DNA of 64,000 bases from Streptomyces sp. DH5 (GCF_020873915.1 NZ_JAHWGP010000007.1:62001-126000), one strand, 5' to 3'; shown: positions 12,227 to 21,035, counted from the first letter of the stretch. Numbers and translations: made by a program. The notes: generated by a model not told the origin, from the sequence alone.

Positions 12227-13237
12227 TCAGGCCGTGCGGGCGGTGGGCGGGACGTGGGCCGGGCGGCAGGTGAACGCCGTCCAGCCGCTGCCCGACGGGG
12301 TGGCGACCACCTCGAAGCCGCCGGCCTCGATCAGGTCGCCCCACTCGTCGGTGGTGCGCTCACGGCCGCCGGTGATCAGCAGCATGTCCAGGTCGACCAC
12401 GGCCGCCAGGTCGGGAGAGCCCACGCCGACGGCCCGCTCCAGGACGAACAGCCGTCGCCCGGGCTCCTCACCCAGCGCCTCCCGCACGCCCCGCAGCAGG
12501 CGCACCGCGTCCCTGTCGGGCAGCTCGTGCAGTTGCTGCTTGAGCACCAGGGCCCCGGTGTCCCGGGGCACGGTCGCGGTGTCCTCGGCCACCGTCCCCG
12601 AGCAGTGCGGGTGGCGGCCCAGCAGCGCCTGAAGGAACAGGCCGTCGCCGCGTAGTTCGGTCACCCGGGTGATGCCGGTCAGGTCGATGAGCCCGGTCAG
12701 GTACTCCAGGTTGCCGCGGTGGGTGCTCGCCAGTGCCCTCGCGACGCGTCCGGCGGCGTCGGTGTCGGCCCGCAGGTGCTCGTCGTAGGACCGTCCGAAG
12801 AGTTTCGGGAAGGTCGGCTCGCCGGTCCGCAGGGTGTACAGGATGTCCCGGTACGGCAGCCAGGTGAGGTCGTCGCCGTGTAGGAGCACCTGGTCGCGGC
12901 GGGAGTCGGGCACGTCCGAGCGCAGCAGTTCGGCGGCCGGGGTGAGGGCGAAGCGCCCGTCCGGCTCCCGGGCGAAGACGCCCAGCGCCGCGGCGGCCCG
13001 CAGTACCCGGGTGAGCGCGTCGGGGTCGGCGCTGACGGCCTCGGCCAGGTCGGCCGCCTCGCGCGGACCGTCGGCCAGGTGGTCGGCGATGCCGAGCCGG
13101 GCCAGCGCCCAGATCGCGCGGCTGACGGCGGCGGCTACCGGGAAGAACATCAGCTGATGGCCGGGAGTCATGCCGGGCAGGGCTCCGGGCGAGAAGCGCC
13201 GGGCGCCTTTCCGGGGCGTGTCGTGCGGGTCCGTCAC
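12227..13237 (-). CDS. O-methyltransferase-family protein with degenerate SAM site
   Basis: 336 aa with the dimerisation and winged-helix N-terminus of polyketide O-methyltransferases (DnrK/TcmO/AziB2 type): LMFFPVAAAVSRAIWALARLGIADHLADG and the FALTPAAELLRSD block. The catalytic half is abnormal. The Gly-rich SAM loop (normally like DVGGGxG) reads ELRGDGLF, and the stretch between motif I and the region normally reading LHDWPDEDA (here LHELPDRDA) is far shorter than usual. It may have lost methyl transfer and act as a scaffold or as another RdmB-like reaction type. The start at ATG 13237 and 36-base spacing downstream of the multicopper oxidase suggest one operon. Confidence 0.75.
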   Translation of the reverse strand: MTDPHDTPRKGARRFSPGALPGMTPGHQLMFFPVAAAVSRAIWALARLGIADHLADGPREAADLAEAVSADPDALTRVLRAAAALGVFAREPDGRFALTPAAELLRSDVPDSRRDQVLLHGDDLTWLPYRDILYTLRTGEPTFPKLFGRSYDEHLRADTDAAGRVARALASTHRGNLEYLTGLIDLTGITRVTELRGDGLFLQALLGRHPHCSGTVAEDTATVPRDTGALVLKQQLHELPDRDAVRLLRGVREALGEEPGRRLFVLERAVGVGSPDLAAVVDLDMLLITGGRERTTDEWGDLIEAGGFEVVATPSGSGWTAFTCRPAHVPPTARTA

Positions 13238-13273
13238 GTTCGCTCTCCTGTCGTCCGGTGGTTTTCCGGCGGG

Positions 13274-15331
13274 TTACTCGGCCCGGTTGCCGGTCGCCCG
13301 GCCCACCCGGTAGGGGGTGGTGACGTTCTCGTACGACAAATGCATCATCATCCCCAGCACGGCGTGGTCACCGATGTGGCAGTGGTCCATCCAGATGCCG
13401 GGATTGTCGGCCCTGAAGGCGACCTCCCAGACCTCTCCGACGCGGACGTTCACCGTGTCCAGCCACACCGGACTCCCGGTGGCCGGGCGGCCGTTGCGGC
13501 TCAGCACCAGGACGTGGTGGCCGTGCAGGTGCATGGGGTGGTCGAAGTGGCTGCGGTTGGCGAACCTCAGCCGGACCAGGTCGCCCTCGCGGACGGTGAG
13601 GTGCGGGGCATCGGGGAAGACCTTGCCGTTGATGGTCCAGGTGGCGCGGAAGCGGCCGTCGTAGAAGCCGATCTCGTTGTCGAAGACCATCGTCTTGGTC
13701 CGGGTGAAGCGGCTGTCCGGGCCGAACGGCGCCGGAGCGGGCGTGCCGTAGGCGGTGGGGTCGAACTCGCGCGAGGGAAGGTCGGGGGTGACCTCACCGC
13801 GTCCGTCCGCGCTGATCAGCAGGCCACGGTCGCGGGCGCCGACGAAGTCCTGGATCTCGGTGAGGCGTACGGGGCGGTCCGGCATGACGAACTCGATGTC
13901 GTAGCGTCCGCCCGCGCCGATGGCCAGCTTCTGCCCGCTGACCGGTGTGGGCCCGTGGACGGCGTTGCCGTCGAGGGCGGTGACCCGGAAGGAGCTGCCG
14001 GTGAGGGAGAACTCGTGGGTCAGCCGGTCGGAGTTGAGCAGCCTGAGCCGCACCCGCTCGCCCGGCTTCGCCCGGCGGCGCTCCAGGCGGTCGGCGAGGC
14101 CGAGCGCGGGCACGGTGGCGCCGTCCTCGGTCTTCCAGGAGTGCGCGGCGAGGTACCAGTCGTGATCCACCGGGGCGGACTTCGGCGGGTCGATGACCAG
14201 CGCGCCGAAGAGGCCCTTCATCTGCTGGACGGAGGTCTGCTGGTGGGAGTGGTACCAGTGGGTGCCGGACTCGTCGGGGCGGAAACGGTAGACGTGGGTG
14301 CCGCCGGGTCGGATGGCGTTCTGGGTGACGCCGGGGACGCCGTCCTCGGCGTTCGGCACGTCGACGCCGTGCCAGTGGACGGCGACGTTCGCGCGGGGCA
14401 GTTCGTTGCGTACGGTCACCTCCACCAGCTCTCCCTGGCGGAGCCGCAGGGCCGGTCCGGGGACCTGGCCGTTGAAGGCCCAGGCGCGGACGGTGCGGCC
14501 TGAGGAGAGGCGTACGGTCTTCTCCGCGGCCACCAGCGTGAAGCGGCGGTCGGGGCGCTCGTCGCGCGGTCCGGTCAGGGCGGTGACGGAGGTCGCGCCG
14601 GGCACCGACGCGGACTCCCCGCCGCCGTGGTGTCCGCCCGCCGTGTCACCCATGGACGCCATGCTCATGCTGTCCGGCAGCCGGCTGCGCGCGGCGGCCT
14701 GGTTCACCGCCACGGTACCGGCGACGACGACCGCGGTCAGCGCGGCCACGGTCCGCAGCACGCGCACCGGGCGCGAGCGCCTGCGGTGCGTGCCGGAGCG
14801 GGCGGTGAGCCAGCGGCGGGTCTGGAGGAACCAGGCGAGGGCGGCGAACAGCGCGAGCGTGGAGTGGATCAGCAGCGCGGGGCCCGTCAGGGGTGGGGCC
14901 AGAACGGTGACCAGCGACGTCCACAGTCCGACGAAGGCGCCCAGAGCGGTGAGTTGCAGGGGCACGACGGCCGTCGGCGCGAAGGCGGCGGTACGGGTCT
15001 GCAGGGAGGGCCGCCGTGCCCAGGCCAGCAGTCGCGGCGCGGTCCCGGCGAGGGCCGCGGCGGCGGGCACGGCCAGCGCGGGCAGAGCAACGGCGACCCG
15101 GTCGGCGGCGAACAGCCAGCTCTCCCGGCCCATCAGGGTGACGGTGGTGATCCGCATCAGCACGAGCAGCGTCCCGACGCCGAGCAGGATCAGCAGCGTG
15201 ACGGCCCGTGCCCGCCCGCGCCAGCGTGACCGCTCCACCGGCCACCGCCCCGCGCACAGCGCGACCGTCGTCCAGACCAGGACGTTGAGCGCGGCGGCCT
15301 GCATGTCGGCGTTGAGCAGCATCTCGAACAC
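13274..15331 (-). CDS. Multicopper oxidase with N-terminal multi-TM membrane domain
   Basis: About 685 aa. Five or so hydrophobic helices occupy roughly residues 5-215, followed by a laccase-like multicopper oxidase. All copper motifs are visible: HWHGVD, HWYHSHQQT, HPMHLHGHHVLVL and DHCHIGDHAVLGMMMH (with the Cys-His bridge and an axial Met). The GTG at 15331 is chosen for the GGAGG five bases upstream; an ATG at 15322 is the alternative. The oxidase domain should face outside and could oxidise copper(I), phenols or a polyketide intermediate. It is followed by the methyltransferase-like gene. It may belong with the nitrite/copper genes or with the polyketide cluster; position does not decide. 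Confidence 0.88.
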   Translation of the reverse strand: MFEMLLNADMQAAALNVLVWTTVALCAGRWPVERSRWRGRARAVTLLILLGVGTLLVLMRITTVTLMGRESWLFAADRVAVALPALAVPAAAALAGTAPRLLAWARRPSLQTRTAAFAPTAVVPLQLTALGAFVGLWTSLVTVLAPPLTGPALLIHSTLALFAALAWFLQTRRWLTARSGTHRRRSRPVRVLRTVAALTAVVVAGTVAVNQAAARSRLPDSMSMASMGDTAGGHHGGGESASVPGATSVTALTGPRDERPDRRFTLVAAEKTVRLSSGRTVRAWAFNGQVPGPALRLRQGELVEVTVRNELPRANVAVHWHGVDVPNAEDGVPGVTQNAIRPGGTHVYRFRPDESGTHWYHSHQQTSVQQMKGLFGALVIDPPKSAPVDHDWYLAAHSWKTEDGATVPALGLADRLERRRAKPGERVRLRLLNSDRLTHEFSLTGSSFRVTALDGNAVHGPTPVSGQKLAIGAGGRYDIEFVMPDRPVRLTEIQDFVGARDRGLLISADGRGEVTPDLPSREFDPTAYGTPAPAPFGPDSRFTRTKTMVFDNEIGFYDGRFRATWTINGKVFPDAPHLTVREGDLVRLRFANRSHFDHPMHLHGHHVLVLSRNGRPATGSPVWLDTVNVRVGEVWEVAFRADNPGIWMDHCHIGDHAVLGMMMHLSYENVTTPYRVGRATGNRAE

Positions 15332-15687
15332 GGGGTCCTCCGGAGGCGGAACGGGGCGAGCGGGGTCGGGCGGGCGGGAGCGGGGTGTGCGCGGGGAGGA
15401 CGGGACCGGAGGCGTGCGGCAGACGGGCCGGCCGAGCGACGCGGTCGCGGGCGGCCGACGCTCGCGGGAGCGGGCCGCAGGCAGGGCCGGAGCGGCGTGG
15501 GCGGTACGGCCGACCCGGTCACGGCGTGCCCGCCACCCGGCCGACCGCCGCGTCCCTCGCTGCCCGGGGCCCGTCCCGCTCGACCGCACGACCGCCGGGC
15601 GGGAATACGGTCCACGCGGTCAGGCACCCCGCGGGCACGGATCGACCGGCCCCACCCCCTTCCCGTGCCGTCGTCACCGCGCCGGTG
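15332..15687. other. Intergenic region between multicopper oxidase and acyltransferase genes
   Basis: 356 bases of very GC-rich sequence with no supportable gene and no convincing terminator. It should contain the promoter of the multicopper oxidase operon. Confidence 0.5.
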
Positions 15688-16947
15688 TCACGCACAGGTG
15701 GCGCCCGGCGCGGACGCTTCCAGAGCGTGGCCCTCGGTCCACAGCTCGGCCGCCGCCGCCAGTGCCGTGCGGCGGTCGCTTTCGGGTGGGCCCGGCCGGG
15801 CGGGCAGCAGGGGCACGGCGGTGCTGGTGCCGGAGCGGACCGAGCGGTGCTGGCGGGCGATGGCGGTGAGGCCCTGGCCGGGGCCGCACTCCACCAGGAC
15901 GTGGCCGCCGGTGGCCAGCAGCGCGTCCAGCGCGGGCCAGAACAGGACGGGGTCCGCGAGCTGCCGGGCCCAGAACTCCGGCCGGGACGCGTGGTCGGCG
16001 TCGAGCGGACCACCGGTGTAGCCGGAGTAGAGGGGCCAGGCCGGCGCCCCGGGCCGCACCGCCGCCACGAGGTCGCGGCCCCGTTCGGCCACCTCGTCCA
16101 TCACGGGACTGTGGAAGGCCTGCCGTGCCGCCGCCCGGCGGCAGGTGACGCCGTCGGCGCGCAGCTTCTCCTCGACCTGCCGCAACTGCGGGTCGGGACC
16201 GGCCAGCAGGGTCTGCCGGGGCGCGTTGACGGCGGCCACCGCCACCCGGCCGCCGGTCGGCAGGTAAGCGGCGAGTTCGTCGGCGGGCGCGGCGACCGCG
16301 AGCATGCCGCCCGGCCCGGTCGCCACCGCCGCGTCGACCCGGTCGCGCAGGACGCGCACGGCGTCCGGCAGGGTGAACACCCCGGCGACGGTGGCCGCCA
16401 CCAGTTCCCCGACGCTGTGTCCGAGGAGCGCGGCGGGTGCGACGCCCCAGCCGAGCACCATGCGGCCGAGCGCGTACCCGATGCCGAACAGCAGGGGCTG
16501 GGCCCGGGTCGCGTCGTCGAGCGGCGCGTCCGGGTCGCCGGACAGCCACTCGTCGCGCAGCCGGTGCCCCTCGGGTCCCAGCGCGGCGAAGACCTGGTCG
16601 AGCGCCCGGGTGAACAGCGGCTCGTATCCGTACAGGCCGGCGGCCATGGCGAGATGCTGCGTGCCCTGGCCGGGGAAAAGCAGCGCCACGGGGCGGTGCC
16701 GGGGCGGCTGGTACGGGCCGCTTCCGGACAGGGCGCCCACGGCCTCGTCGACCGTGTCGGCGACGGCGGCGCCCCGCACGGGACCCGCACCACGCCGGAC
16801 GGCGGCGAGCCGCACCGCGCGCGGCAGCCGGTCCGGCGCGTCGTCCAGGGTCAGGTACCGGCGCATCGCGTACCGCCGGCGGTCTTCGCGTTTCTCGTCC
16901 GGCGCGGACCACAGCAGCAAATAAGGGGCCGTTCGCGTGGGTTCCAC
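15688..16947 (-). CDS. Free-standing malonyl-type acyltransferase
   Basis: 419 aa, a type I PKS-like AT domain standing alone. Motifs are LLFPGQGTQ, the nucleophile GHSVGEL, and QAFHSPVMDEV, corresponding to the malonyl-type HAFH signature. LFGIGYALGRMVLGWG and the C-terminal PEFWARQL-VLVECGPGQ blocks are also AT-like. Free ATs accompany KSIII in aromatic clusters with non-acetate starters (R1128 ZhuC, hedamycin, fredericamycin), where ZhuC-type proteins remove unwanted acetyl primers. That editing role, or starter transfer from the type I PKS, is likely here. The GTG at 16947 follows GGAGG at a spacing of eight. The start codon lies just below an inverted repeat (16959-16982). Confidence 0.85.
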   Translation of the reverse strand: MEPTRTAPYLLLWSAPDEKREDRRRYAMRRYLTLDDAPDRLPRAVRLAAVRRGAGPVRGAAVADTVDEAVGALSGSGPYQPPRHRPVALLFPGQGTQHLAMAAGLYGYEPLFTRALDQVFAALGPEGHRLRDEWLSGDPDAPLDDATRAQPLLFGIGYALGRMVLGWGVAPAALLGHSVGELVAATVAGVFTLPDAVRVLRDRVDAAVATGPGGMLAVAAPADELAAYLPTGGRVAVAAVNAPRQTLLAGPDPQLRQVEEKLRADGVTCRRAAARQAFHSPVMDEVAERGRDLVAAVRPGAPAWPLYSGYTGGPLDADHASRPEFWARQLADPVLFWPALDALLATGGHVLVECGPGQGLTAIARQHRSVRSGTSTAVPLLPARPGPPESDRRTALAAAAELWTEGHALEASAPGATCA

Positions 16948-16958
16948 GGCGCTCACCT

Positions 16959-16982
16959 CCAGGCTCGACCGGACGAGCCTGG
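16959..16982. repeat. Inverted repeat abutting the acyltransferase ribosome-binding site
   Basis: CCAGGCTCG, spacer ACCGGA, CGAGCCTGG: a perfect 9-bp inverted repeat. On the minus strand it ends in the Shine-Dalgarno sequence of the acyltransferase, so it could be a repressor operator or an RNA hairpin limiting ribosome access. One arm contains TCGAGCC, the heptamer of the SARP-like repeats elsewhere, but without the 11-bp partners. Confidence 0.45.
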
Positions 16983-17146
16983 GCAGGGCCGCTCGAATAC
17001 CCGTGGAGACGCCCTGGAATCCCGGCTCGTGAGGCCCCGGTACGTACCTCTCCAGCGATCCTCCGGGCGTGCTCGAGACCCCGCCCCGAGGCTGGTCACC
17101 CCAGGTCGGTGGCCGTGAGGCCAGGGCGGACGGAGAGCGCTGAGTC

Positions 17147-17617
17147 ATGGACTGGTGGACGCACATCCTGGTGCCGGTGGCCGCGGTCACCGGCGGTATG
17201 GCGGCGGGCGGCATGATGATCGCCGTACTCGGCGCGCCGCTGCTCCTGACGCTGCCGCCGCAGCGGTACGTCGCTCTGCACCAGCTGCTGGTGACCCGCT
17301 TCGACCCCTTCATGCCGGCCTGTCTGCTCACCGCGCTCGCGACGAACCTGGTGCTGGCGGTGGTGGCCCCGCGGCTCTCCGCCCAACTGCTGTACGCGGT
17401 GGCCGTGGTGCTGCTGGCCGGTACCGTCCTCGTCTCGCTGACGCGGAACGTCCCGATCAACAAGTGGCTCAAGACGCTCGACCCCGACTCCCTGCCGCCC
17501 GACTTCGACCGGCTGGTGCACCGCAGGGTCCGCTGGCGCAACTGGAACCTGGTGCGCGCCTCCTTCACCCTCGTCGCCCTCGCGGTCAACGGCGTGGCGA
17601 TCGGCGTGCTGGTGTAA
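17147..17617 (+). CDS. DUF1772 / anthrone oxygenase-family membrane protein (copy 1)
   Basis: A 156-aa protein with four hydrophobic helices. The conserved DUF1772 block SLTRNVPINKWLKTLDP precedes the third loop, and RASFTLVALAVNGVAI is the last helix. This family includes fungal anthrone oxygenases (HypC/TpcL type) that oxidise anthrones to anthraquinones, and it recurs in bacterial aromatic polyketide clusters. The ATG at 17147 has GGAG upstream. A second family member lies at 20205-20660. Anthrone or xanthone-route oxidation is inferred from family and context. Confidence 0.82.
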   Translation: MDWWTHILVPVAAVTGGMAAGGMMIAVLGAPLLLTLPPQRYVALHQLLVTRFDPFMPACLLTALATNLVLAVVAPRLSAQLLYAVAVVLLAGTVLVSLTRNVPINKWLKTLDPDSLPPDFDRLVHRRVRWRNWNLVRASFTLVALAVNGVAIGVLV

Positions 17618-17712
17618 CCCCGGCCGCCGCACTCCCGACCCCGCCCCGGGGGCCCGCCAGGGCGCCTCGGCGGCGGGTTCTTCCCCTTTCCGCACTCCCG
17701 GAGGTGTGCGCA

Positions 17713-18588
17713 ATGACGAGCGAACCACGAGCGGTTCCACGGCCGACCGGGGCCGTCCCCGACACGGACGGCCGTCCCGTCGTCGGCCTGGACATGCCGG
17801 TGGCCGGACGGGCGCTGCGGCTGCTGTTCGCGGCTGTCGCCGTGTGGTACCGGGTGGACCGGGACAGCCGGTTCGACGGGGCCTACTTCCTGCGTACGGT
17901 GCTGTGCCTCGTGCTGGTCGCGGTCGCTTACACGGTGGCGTACCGGCTGCTGTCGGCGCGGTTGCTGGACCGGGTGAGCCCGTGGACGGGCACCGCGCTG
18001 TTCCTGCTGCCCTCGCTGCTGTACCCGCTGGACATCGGCCCGTCCTCGCTGCACGACGGTCTGGGCCTGTACACGCTGCTCGGGTTCGTGCTGTGCCCGC
18101 TGGCCCGGTACGCGGGCGCCGAGGTGACGGTGCTGCCGGCCCTGGTGACCGGGCGGCGCCAGCACCGCCTGTACTCGCCGTTCAACATCGCCGACCGGGC
18201 GGCGCTGGCCTTCCGTACCTCCCCCGGCGGGCTGTGGTGGAGGGTGTCCGCGGTGGTGACCGGCTGCTACTTCGTGGCGGTGTGGGTGCTGCCGCTGGCG
18301 CTGGTAATCACTCCGGTGAAGGACGCGGTGAACGGCTACGAGCCACCCATGTGGTGGTCCCTGGTCCTGCTGCTCCCGGCGGCCTGTCTCGCCCTGCGGG
18401 CCCGCCGCGCCGCTCCGGGCCCGGACCGGCGGACCTGGGCACTGGGCGCTCTGTTCCTGGTGTGCGCGATCCCGGCCGGGACGAACGTGCCGGACATGCT
18501 GTGGGGCGGCATCATGCTCATCGGCATCGTCACGGCCGTCGTCCGGGGTGTGCGGCGGCTGCGGCGCCGTACACCAGCGACGGGCTGA
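17713..18588 (+). CDS. Unknown seven/eight-TM membrane protein
   Basis: A 291-aa hydrophobic protein that I do not recognise. GGAGG precedes the ATG at 17713. About seven hydrophobic segments are visible (RALRLLFAAVAVWY, LRTVLCLVLVAVAY, GTALFLLPSLLYPLDI, GLGLYTLLGFVLCPLA, VTGCYFVAVWVLPLAL, WWSLVLLLPAACLAL, WALGALFLVCAIPAG) and the C-terminus is basic. SPWTG and LYPLDIGPSSLHDGLGLY are distinctive but not catalytic motifs I can name. It lies 95 bases after the first DUF1772 gene and ends at a strong shared terminator. A membrane accessory or immunity role is possible. Confidence 0.7.
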   Translation: MTSEPRAVPRPTGAVPDTDGRPVVGLDMPVAGRALRLLFAAVAVWYRVDRDSRFDGAYFLRTVLCLVLVAVAYTVAYRLLSARLLDRVSPWTGTALFLLPSLLYPLDIGPSSLHDGLGLYTLLGFVLCPLARYAGAEVTVLPALVTGRRQHRLYSPFNIADRAALAFRTSPGGLWWRVSAVVTGCYFVAVWVLPLALVITPVKDAVNGYEPPMWWSLVLLLPAACLALRARRAAPGPDRRTWALGALFLVCAIPAGTNVPDMLWGGIMLIGIVTAVVRGVRRLRRRTPATG

Positions 18589-18609
18589 GGCGCCCCTGTC
18601 CCGTCGCCG

Positions 18610-18646
18610 CGGCCCCGGCCGCCGGTTCGTCCGGCGGCCGGGGCCG
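18610..18646. terminator. Strong bidirectional terminator
   Basis: A perfect 16-bp stem (left arm CGGCCCCGGCCGCCGG, loop TTCGT) between the convergent unknown membrane gene (ending 18588) and the MFS gene (ending 18670). Its position and symmetry suit termination in both directions. Confidence 0.8.
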
Positions 18647-18669
18647 GCGTCTGTGTGCGCGGGGGCCGT

Positions 18670-20208
18670 CTACGGCCGTGCGCGGGGCCCCTCCACGGCC
18701 GCGCCCGGGGGCTGCTCCACGGCCGTACCCGGGGTTCCTTCACGGCCGTGTGCGGCGCCGTCCTTCCGTGGCAGCAGGAACACCAGGCCCAGCGTGACGA
18801 GGACGATGGCGAGTTGGACCAGCATGGTGAAGACGACGGCGTCCACGTAGTCGCCGGGGCGTGCGCTGCCCGGGTCACCGACGAGGGCGTAGAAGATACC
18901 GCCGGTGACGGCGACCCCGACGGCCGCACCCGCCTGGCGGAACGTGGAGAACACCCCGGACGCGGAGCCCGCGTCGGCACGTGCGACCCCGCTGAGCGTG
19001 ACGTTGAGGACGGGCGTGCTGACCAGGCCGATGCCGATGCCGAACAGCAGCAGTCCCGGCACGACCTCGGGCACCGTAAGGGAGCGCCCCGCCGCGGCGA
19101 CGGTGACCGTCAGGAGTGTCACACCGGTCAGCGCCGCGAGGTTGCCGCCGATCAGCACCCGCCGCCCGTGCTTGCGGGCCAGCGGGATCGCCAGGAAGGA
19201 GGAGAGCGCGGTGCCGAGCGCCCACGGCAGCAGGCACTGTCCCGCGCGCTGGGCGTCGAAACCGAGGCCGTGCTGGAGGAAGAGCACGAAGACGAAGAAG
19301 AACCCGGTCATCAGCGCGGCGAGATTGAACGTCACCAGAACGCCGGCGGTGAAAACCCGCCCGCCGAACAGGTGCAGGGCGATCAGCGGAGCGCCGCCCG
19401 CGCGCTCGCGGCGCCGCTGGTGCGTCACGAGCAGCCACGAGGCCGGTGCCGAGGCGGCCAGCGCCGCCCACGCCCACCAGGGCCAGCCCAGTTCCCTGCC
19501 GTACGTCAGGGGGCACAGGAACAACAGCAGCACCACGGCCGCGAGTCCCACCCCGGCGAGGTCGAGGCGGCGGCCGTCCGGTTCCCGGGACTCCCCCAGG
19601 TAGCGCAGTCCGCCGAACACGGCCAGCACACCGACGGGGAGGTTGACCAGGAACAGCGCGCGCCAGCCCCAGCCGAACAGGTCGGCGTGCACCAGGACTC
19701 CGCCCAGGACGGGTCCGGCGACGCTGGCCAGGCCGATCACGGCGGCGTACAGGCCCATCGCCGGGCCGCGGCGGGCGGGCGGCACCATCAGCTGGAGGAC
19801 GGTGAGGACCTGAGGGCCCATCATGGCGGCCGAGGCCCCCTGGAGGACCCGGGCGAGCACCAGCAGCGGCACGCTGCCCGCCGCCGCGGCCAGTGCCGAG
19901 GCGAGGGTGAAGCCGACGGTCCCGGCGAGGAAGACCCTGCGCCGCCCTGCGAGGTCGCCCAGGCGGCCGCCGACGACCAGCAGCAGGGCGAACGGCAGGG
20001 CGTATCCGGCGAGCACCCACTGGGCGGCGGCCTCGCCGGCGCCGAGGTCGCGCTGGATCTCGGGGACTGCGACGTTGACGCCCATGACGTCGAACTGGTT
20101 CATGAAGGCGGCCAGCAGCACCACCGCGAGGGCCCGCATCGGATGCCGGGTCCCCGGCGTGTCCGGCGGGCCCTCCTCTGCGGCTGGGGTCTTGGAGAGG
20201 GCGCTCAT
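18670..20208 (-). CDS. MFS drug exporter, EmrB/QacA (DHA2, 14-TM) type
   Basis: 512 aa. The N-terminus MNQFDVMGVNVAVPEIQRDLG with QWVLAGYALPFALLLVVGGRLGDLAGRRRVFL gives DHA2 motifs D1 and A, and VLARVLQGASAAMMGPQVLTVL gives motif C-like Gly/Ala packing. Such pumps export antibiotics by proton antiport. Its ATG overlaps the stop of the upstream DUF1772 gene (ATGA), so the two are coupled. Export of the polyketide or of an intermediate is inferred from the cluster. The C-terminal tail carries imperfect Pro/Gly-rich repeats encoded by near-repeats around 18670-18760. Confidence 0.92.
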   Translation of the reverse strand: MSALSKTPAAEEGPPDTPGTRHPMRALAVVLLAAFMNQFDVMGVNVAVPEIQRDLGAGEAAAQWVLAGYALPFALLLVVGGRLGDLAGRRRVFLAGTVGFTLASALAAAAGSVPLLVLARVLQGASAAMMGPQVLTVLQLMVPPARRGPAMGLYAAVIGLASVAGPVLGGVLVHADLFGWGWRALFLVNLPVGVLAVFGGLRYLGESREPDGRRLDLAGVGLAAVVLLLFLCPLTYGRELGWPWWAWAALAASAPASWLLVTHQRRRERAGGAPLIALHLFGGRVFTAGVLVTFNLAALMTGFFFVFVLFLQHGLGFDAQRAGQCLLPWALGTALSSFLAIPLARKHGRRVLIGGNLAALTGVTLLTVTVAAAGRSLTVPEVVPGLLLFGIGIGLVSTPVLNVTLSGVARADAGSASGVFSTFRQAGAAVGVAVTGGIFYALVGDPGSARPGDYVDAVVFTMLVQLAIVLVTLGLVFLLPRKDGAAHGREGTPGTAVEQPPGAAVEGPRARP

Positions 20209-20660
20209 GACAGCAGCGCCACGGCGAGGGCGTTGATCACCAGCGCGGCCAGCGCGAAGGCGGTGCGCAGCCGGTGCCAGGAGCGCCAGGGCCGCCGCGG
20301 GTCCTGCCAGCCGGCCGGGATGTCCGCCGGGTTCAGGGCGTGCACCTTCTTGTTGATCGGCACATTGCCGAACTGGGAGACGACCTGGACCCCGACCATG
20401 GCGAGCAGTGCCACGCCGAACAGGGCGCGGACCGTGCCGCCGTCGGCCACGAAGATCAGGACGAGGTCGGCGACGACGCCCACCGTGACCACCAACGGCA
20501 TCACCGGGTGGTAGCCCTCGCCGAGTTTGCGGTGGAGATCCACGTACTGGCCCGCGGGCAGCGTCTGCACCGCCGGCAGCACACTGACCGCCACGGCGAA
20601 GAACACTCCCGCCACGATGCCGCTGCCGATGACGGCGGCCACGCCCAGCAGTTCGATCAT
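20205..20660 (-). CDS. DUF1772 / anthrone oxygenase-family membrane protein (copy 2)
   Basis: 151 aa, four helices, with QFGNVPINKKVHALNPADIP matching the NVPINK block of copy 1 at 17147. GAGGAG precedes the ATG at 20660. It overlaps the MFS gene by four bases. Family members include anthrone oxygenases of aromatic polyketide pathways. The two copies are diverged, so they may act at different oxidation steps or as a heteromer. The gene is divergent from the amide ligase at 21036, sharing a 375-base control region. Confidence 0.85.
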   Translation of the reverse strand: MIELLGVAAVIGSGIVAGVFFAVAVSVLPAVQTLPAGQYVDLHRKLGEGYHPVMPLVVTVGVVADLVLIFVADGGTVRALFGVALLAMVGVQVVSQFGNVPINKKVHALNPADIPAGWQDPRRPWRSWHRLRTAFALAALVINALAVALLS

Positions 20661-21035
20661 GGGCTCCTCACTTCTGCGCCCGCGCGCGGCGGACGACGAC
20701 TGGTGACGACTGGTGTGTCGACGGATGACGAGGAATGACACGACGTCGCTGGACAGTGCCCGTGCCGCCTCAAGACCGGTTCGAGCCGGGCTCGACACCC
20801 GCTCCGTCTTCGGGTGACCGGGGCGCTCCACCGAGGCTTCAGGAACGCCCGAGGGGAGCGGGACAGCCTGTCGGCACCGATCGCGTCCGAGTCGTGTGCG
20901 GCCTGCTCCGTACGCCGTCGAAAGACACACTCGCCGCTCGCGCCGTACACCGTCACGGGGCACCCCCGCCCTCCGGGGCCGGGCGCGTCGTACGACGTCA
21001 CCACCCCGGCCGACACCCCAACACGAGGAGCGCAC
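20661..21035. promoter_or_regulatory. Divergent control region between DUF1772/MFS and amide ligase 1
   Basis: 375 bases with no gene. It contains a perfect 10-bp tandem duplication GACGACTGGT (20695-20714) near the minus-strand operon, and a three-heptamer array at 20770-20798 described separately. Both look like regulator sites serving the two divergent operons. Confidence 0.6.
20770..20798 (+). promoter_or_regulatory. SARP-type heptamer repeats (asnB1 promoter region)
   Basis: TCAAGAC, N4, TCGAGCC, N4, TCGACAC at 20770, 20781 and 20792: exact 11-bp period. SARPs bind direct heptamer repeats of this kind, commonly TCGAG-like. Comparable arrays occur at 25442, 35189 and 59661. Confidence 0.55.

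Noticed and set aside
15688-18165. 825-codon minus-strand gene with an N-terminal extension to the acyltransferase
   Set aside because: The extension is antisense of the DUF1772 and unknown membrane genes. GTG 16947 has a good ribosome-binding site and starts at the family N-terminus.
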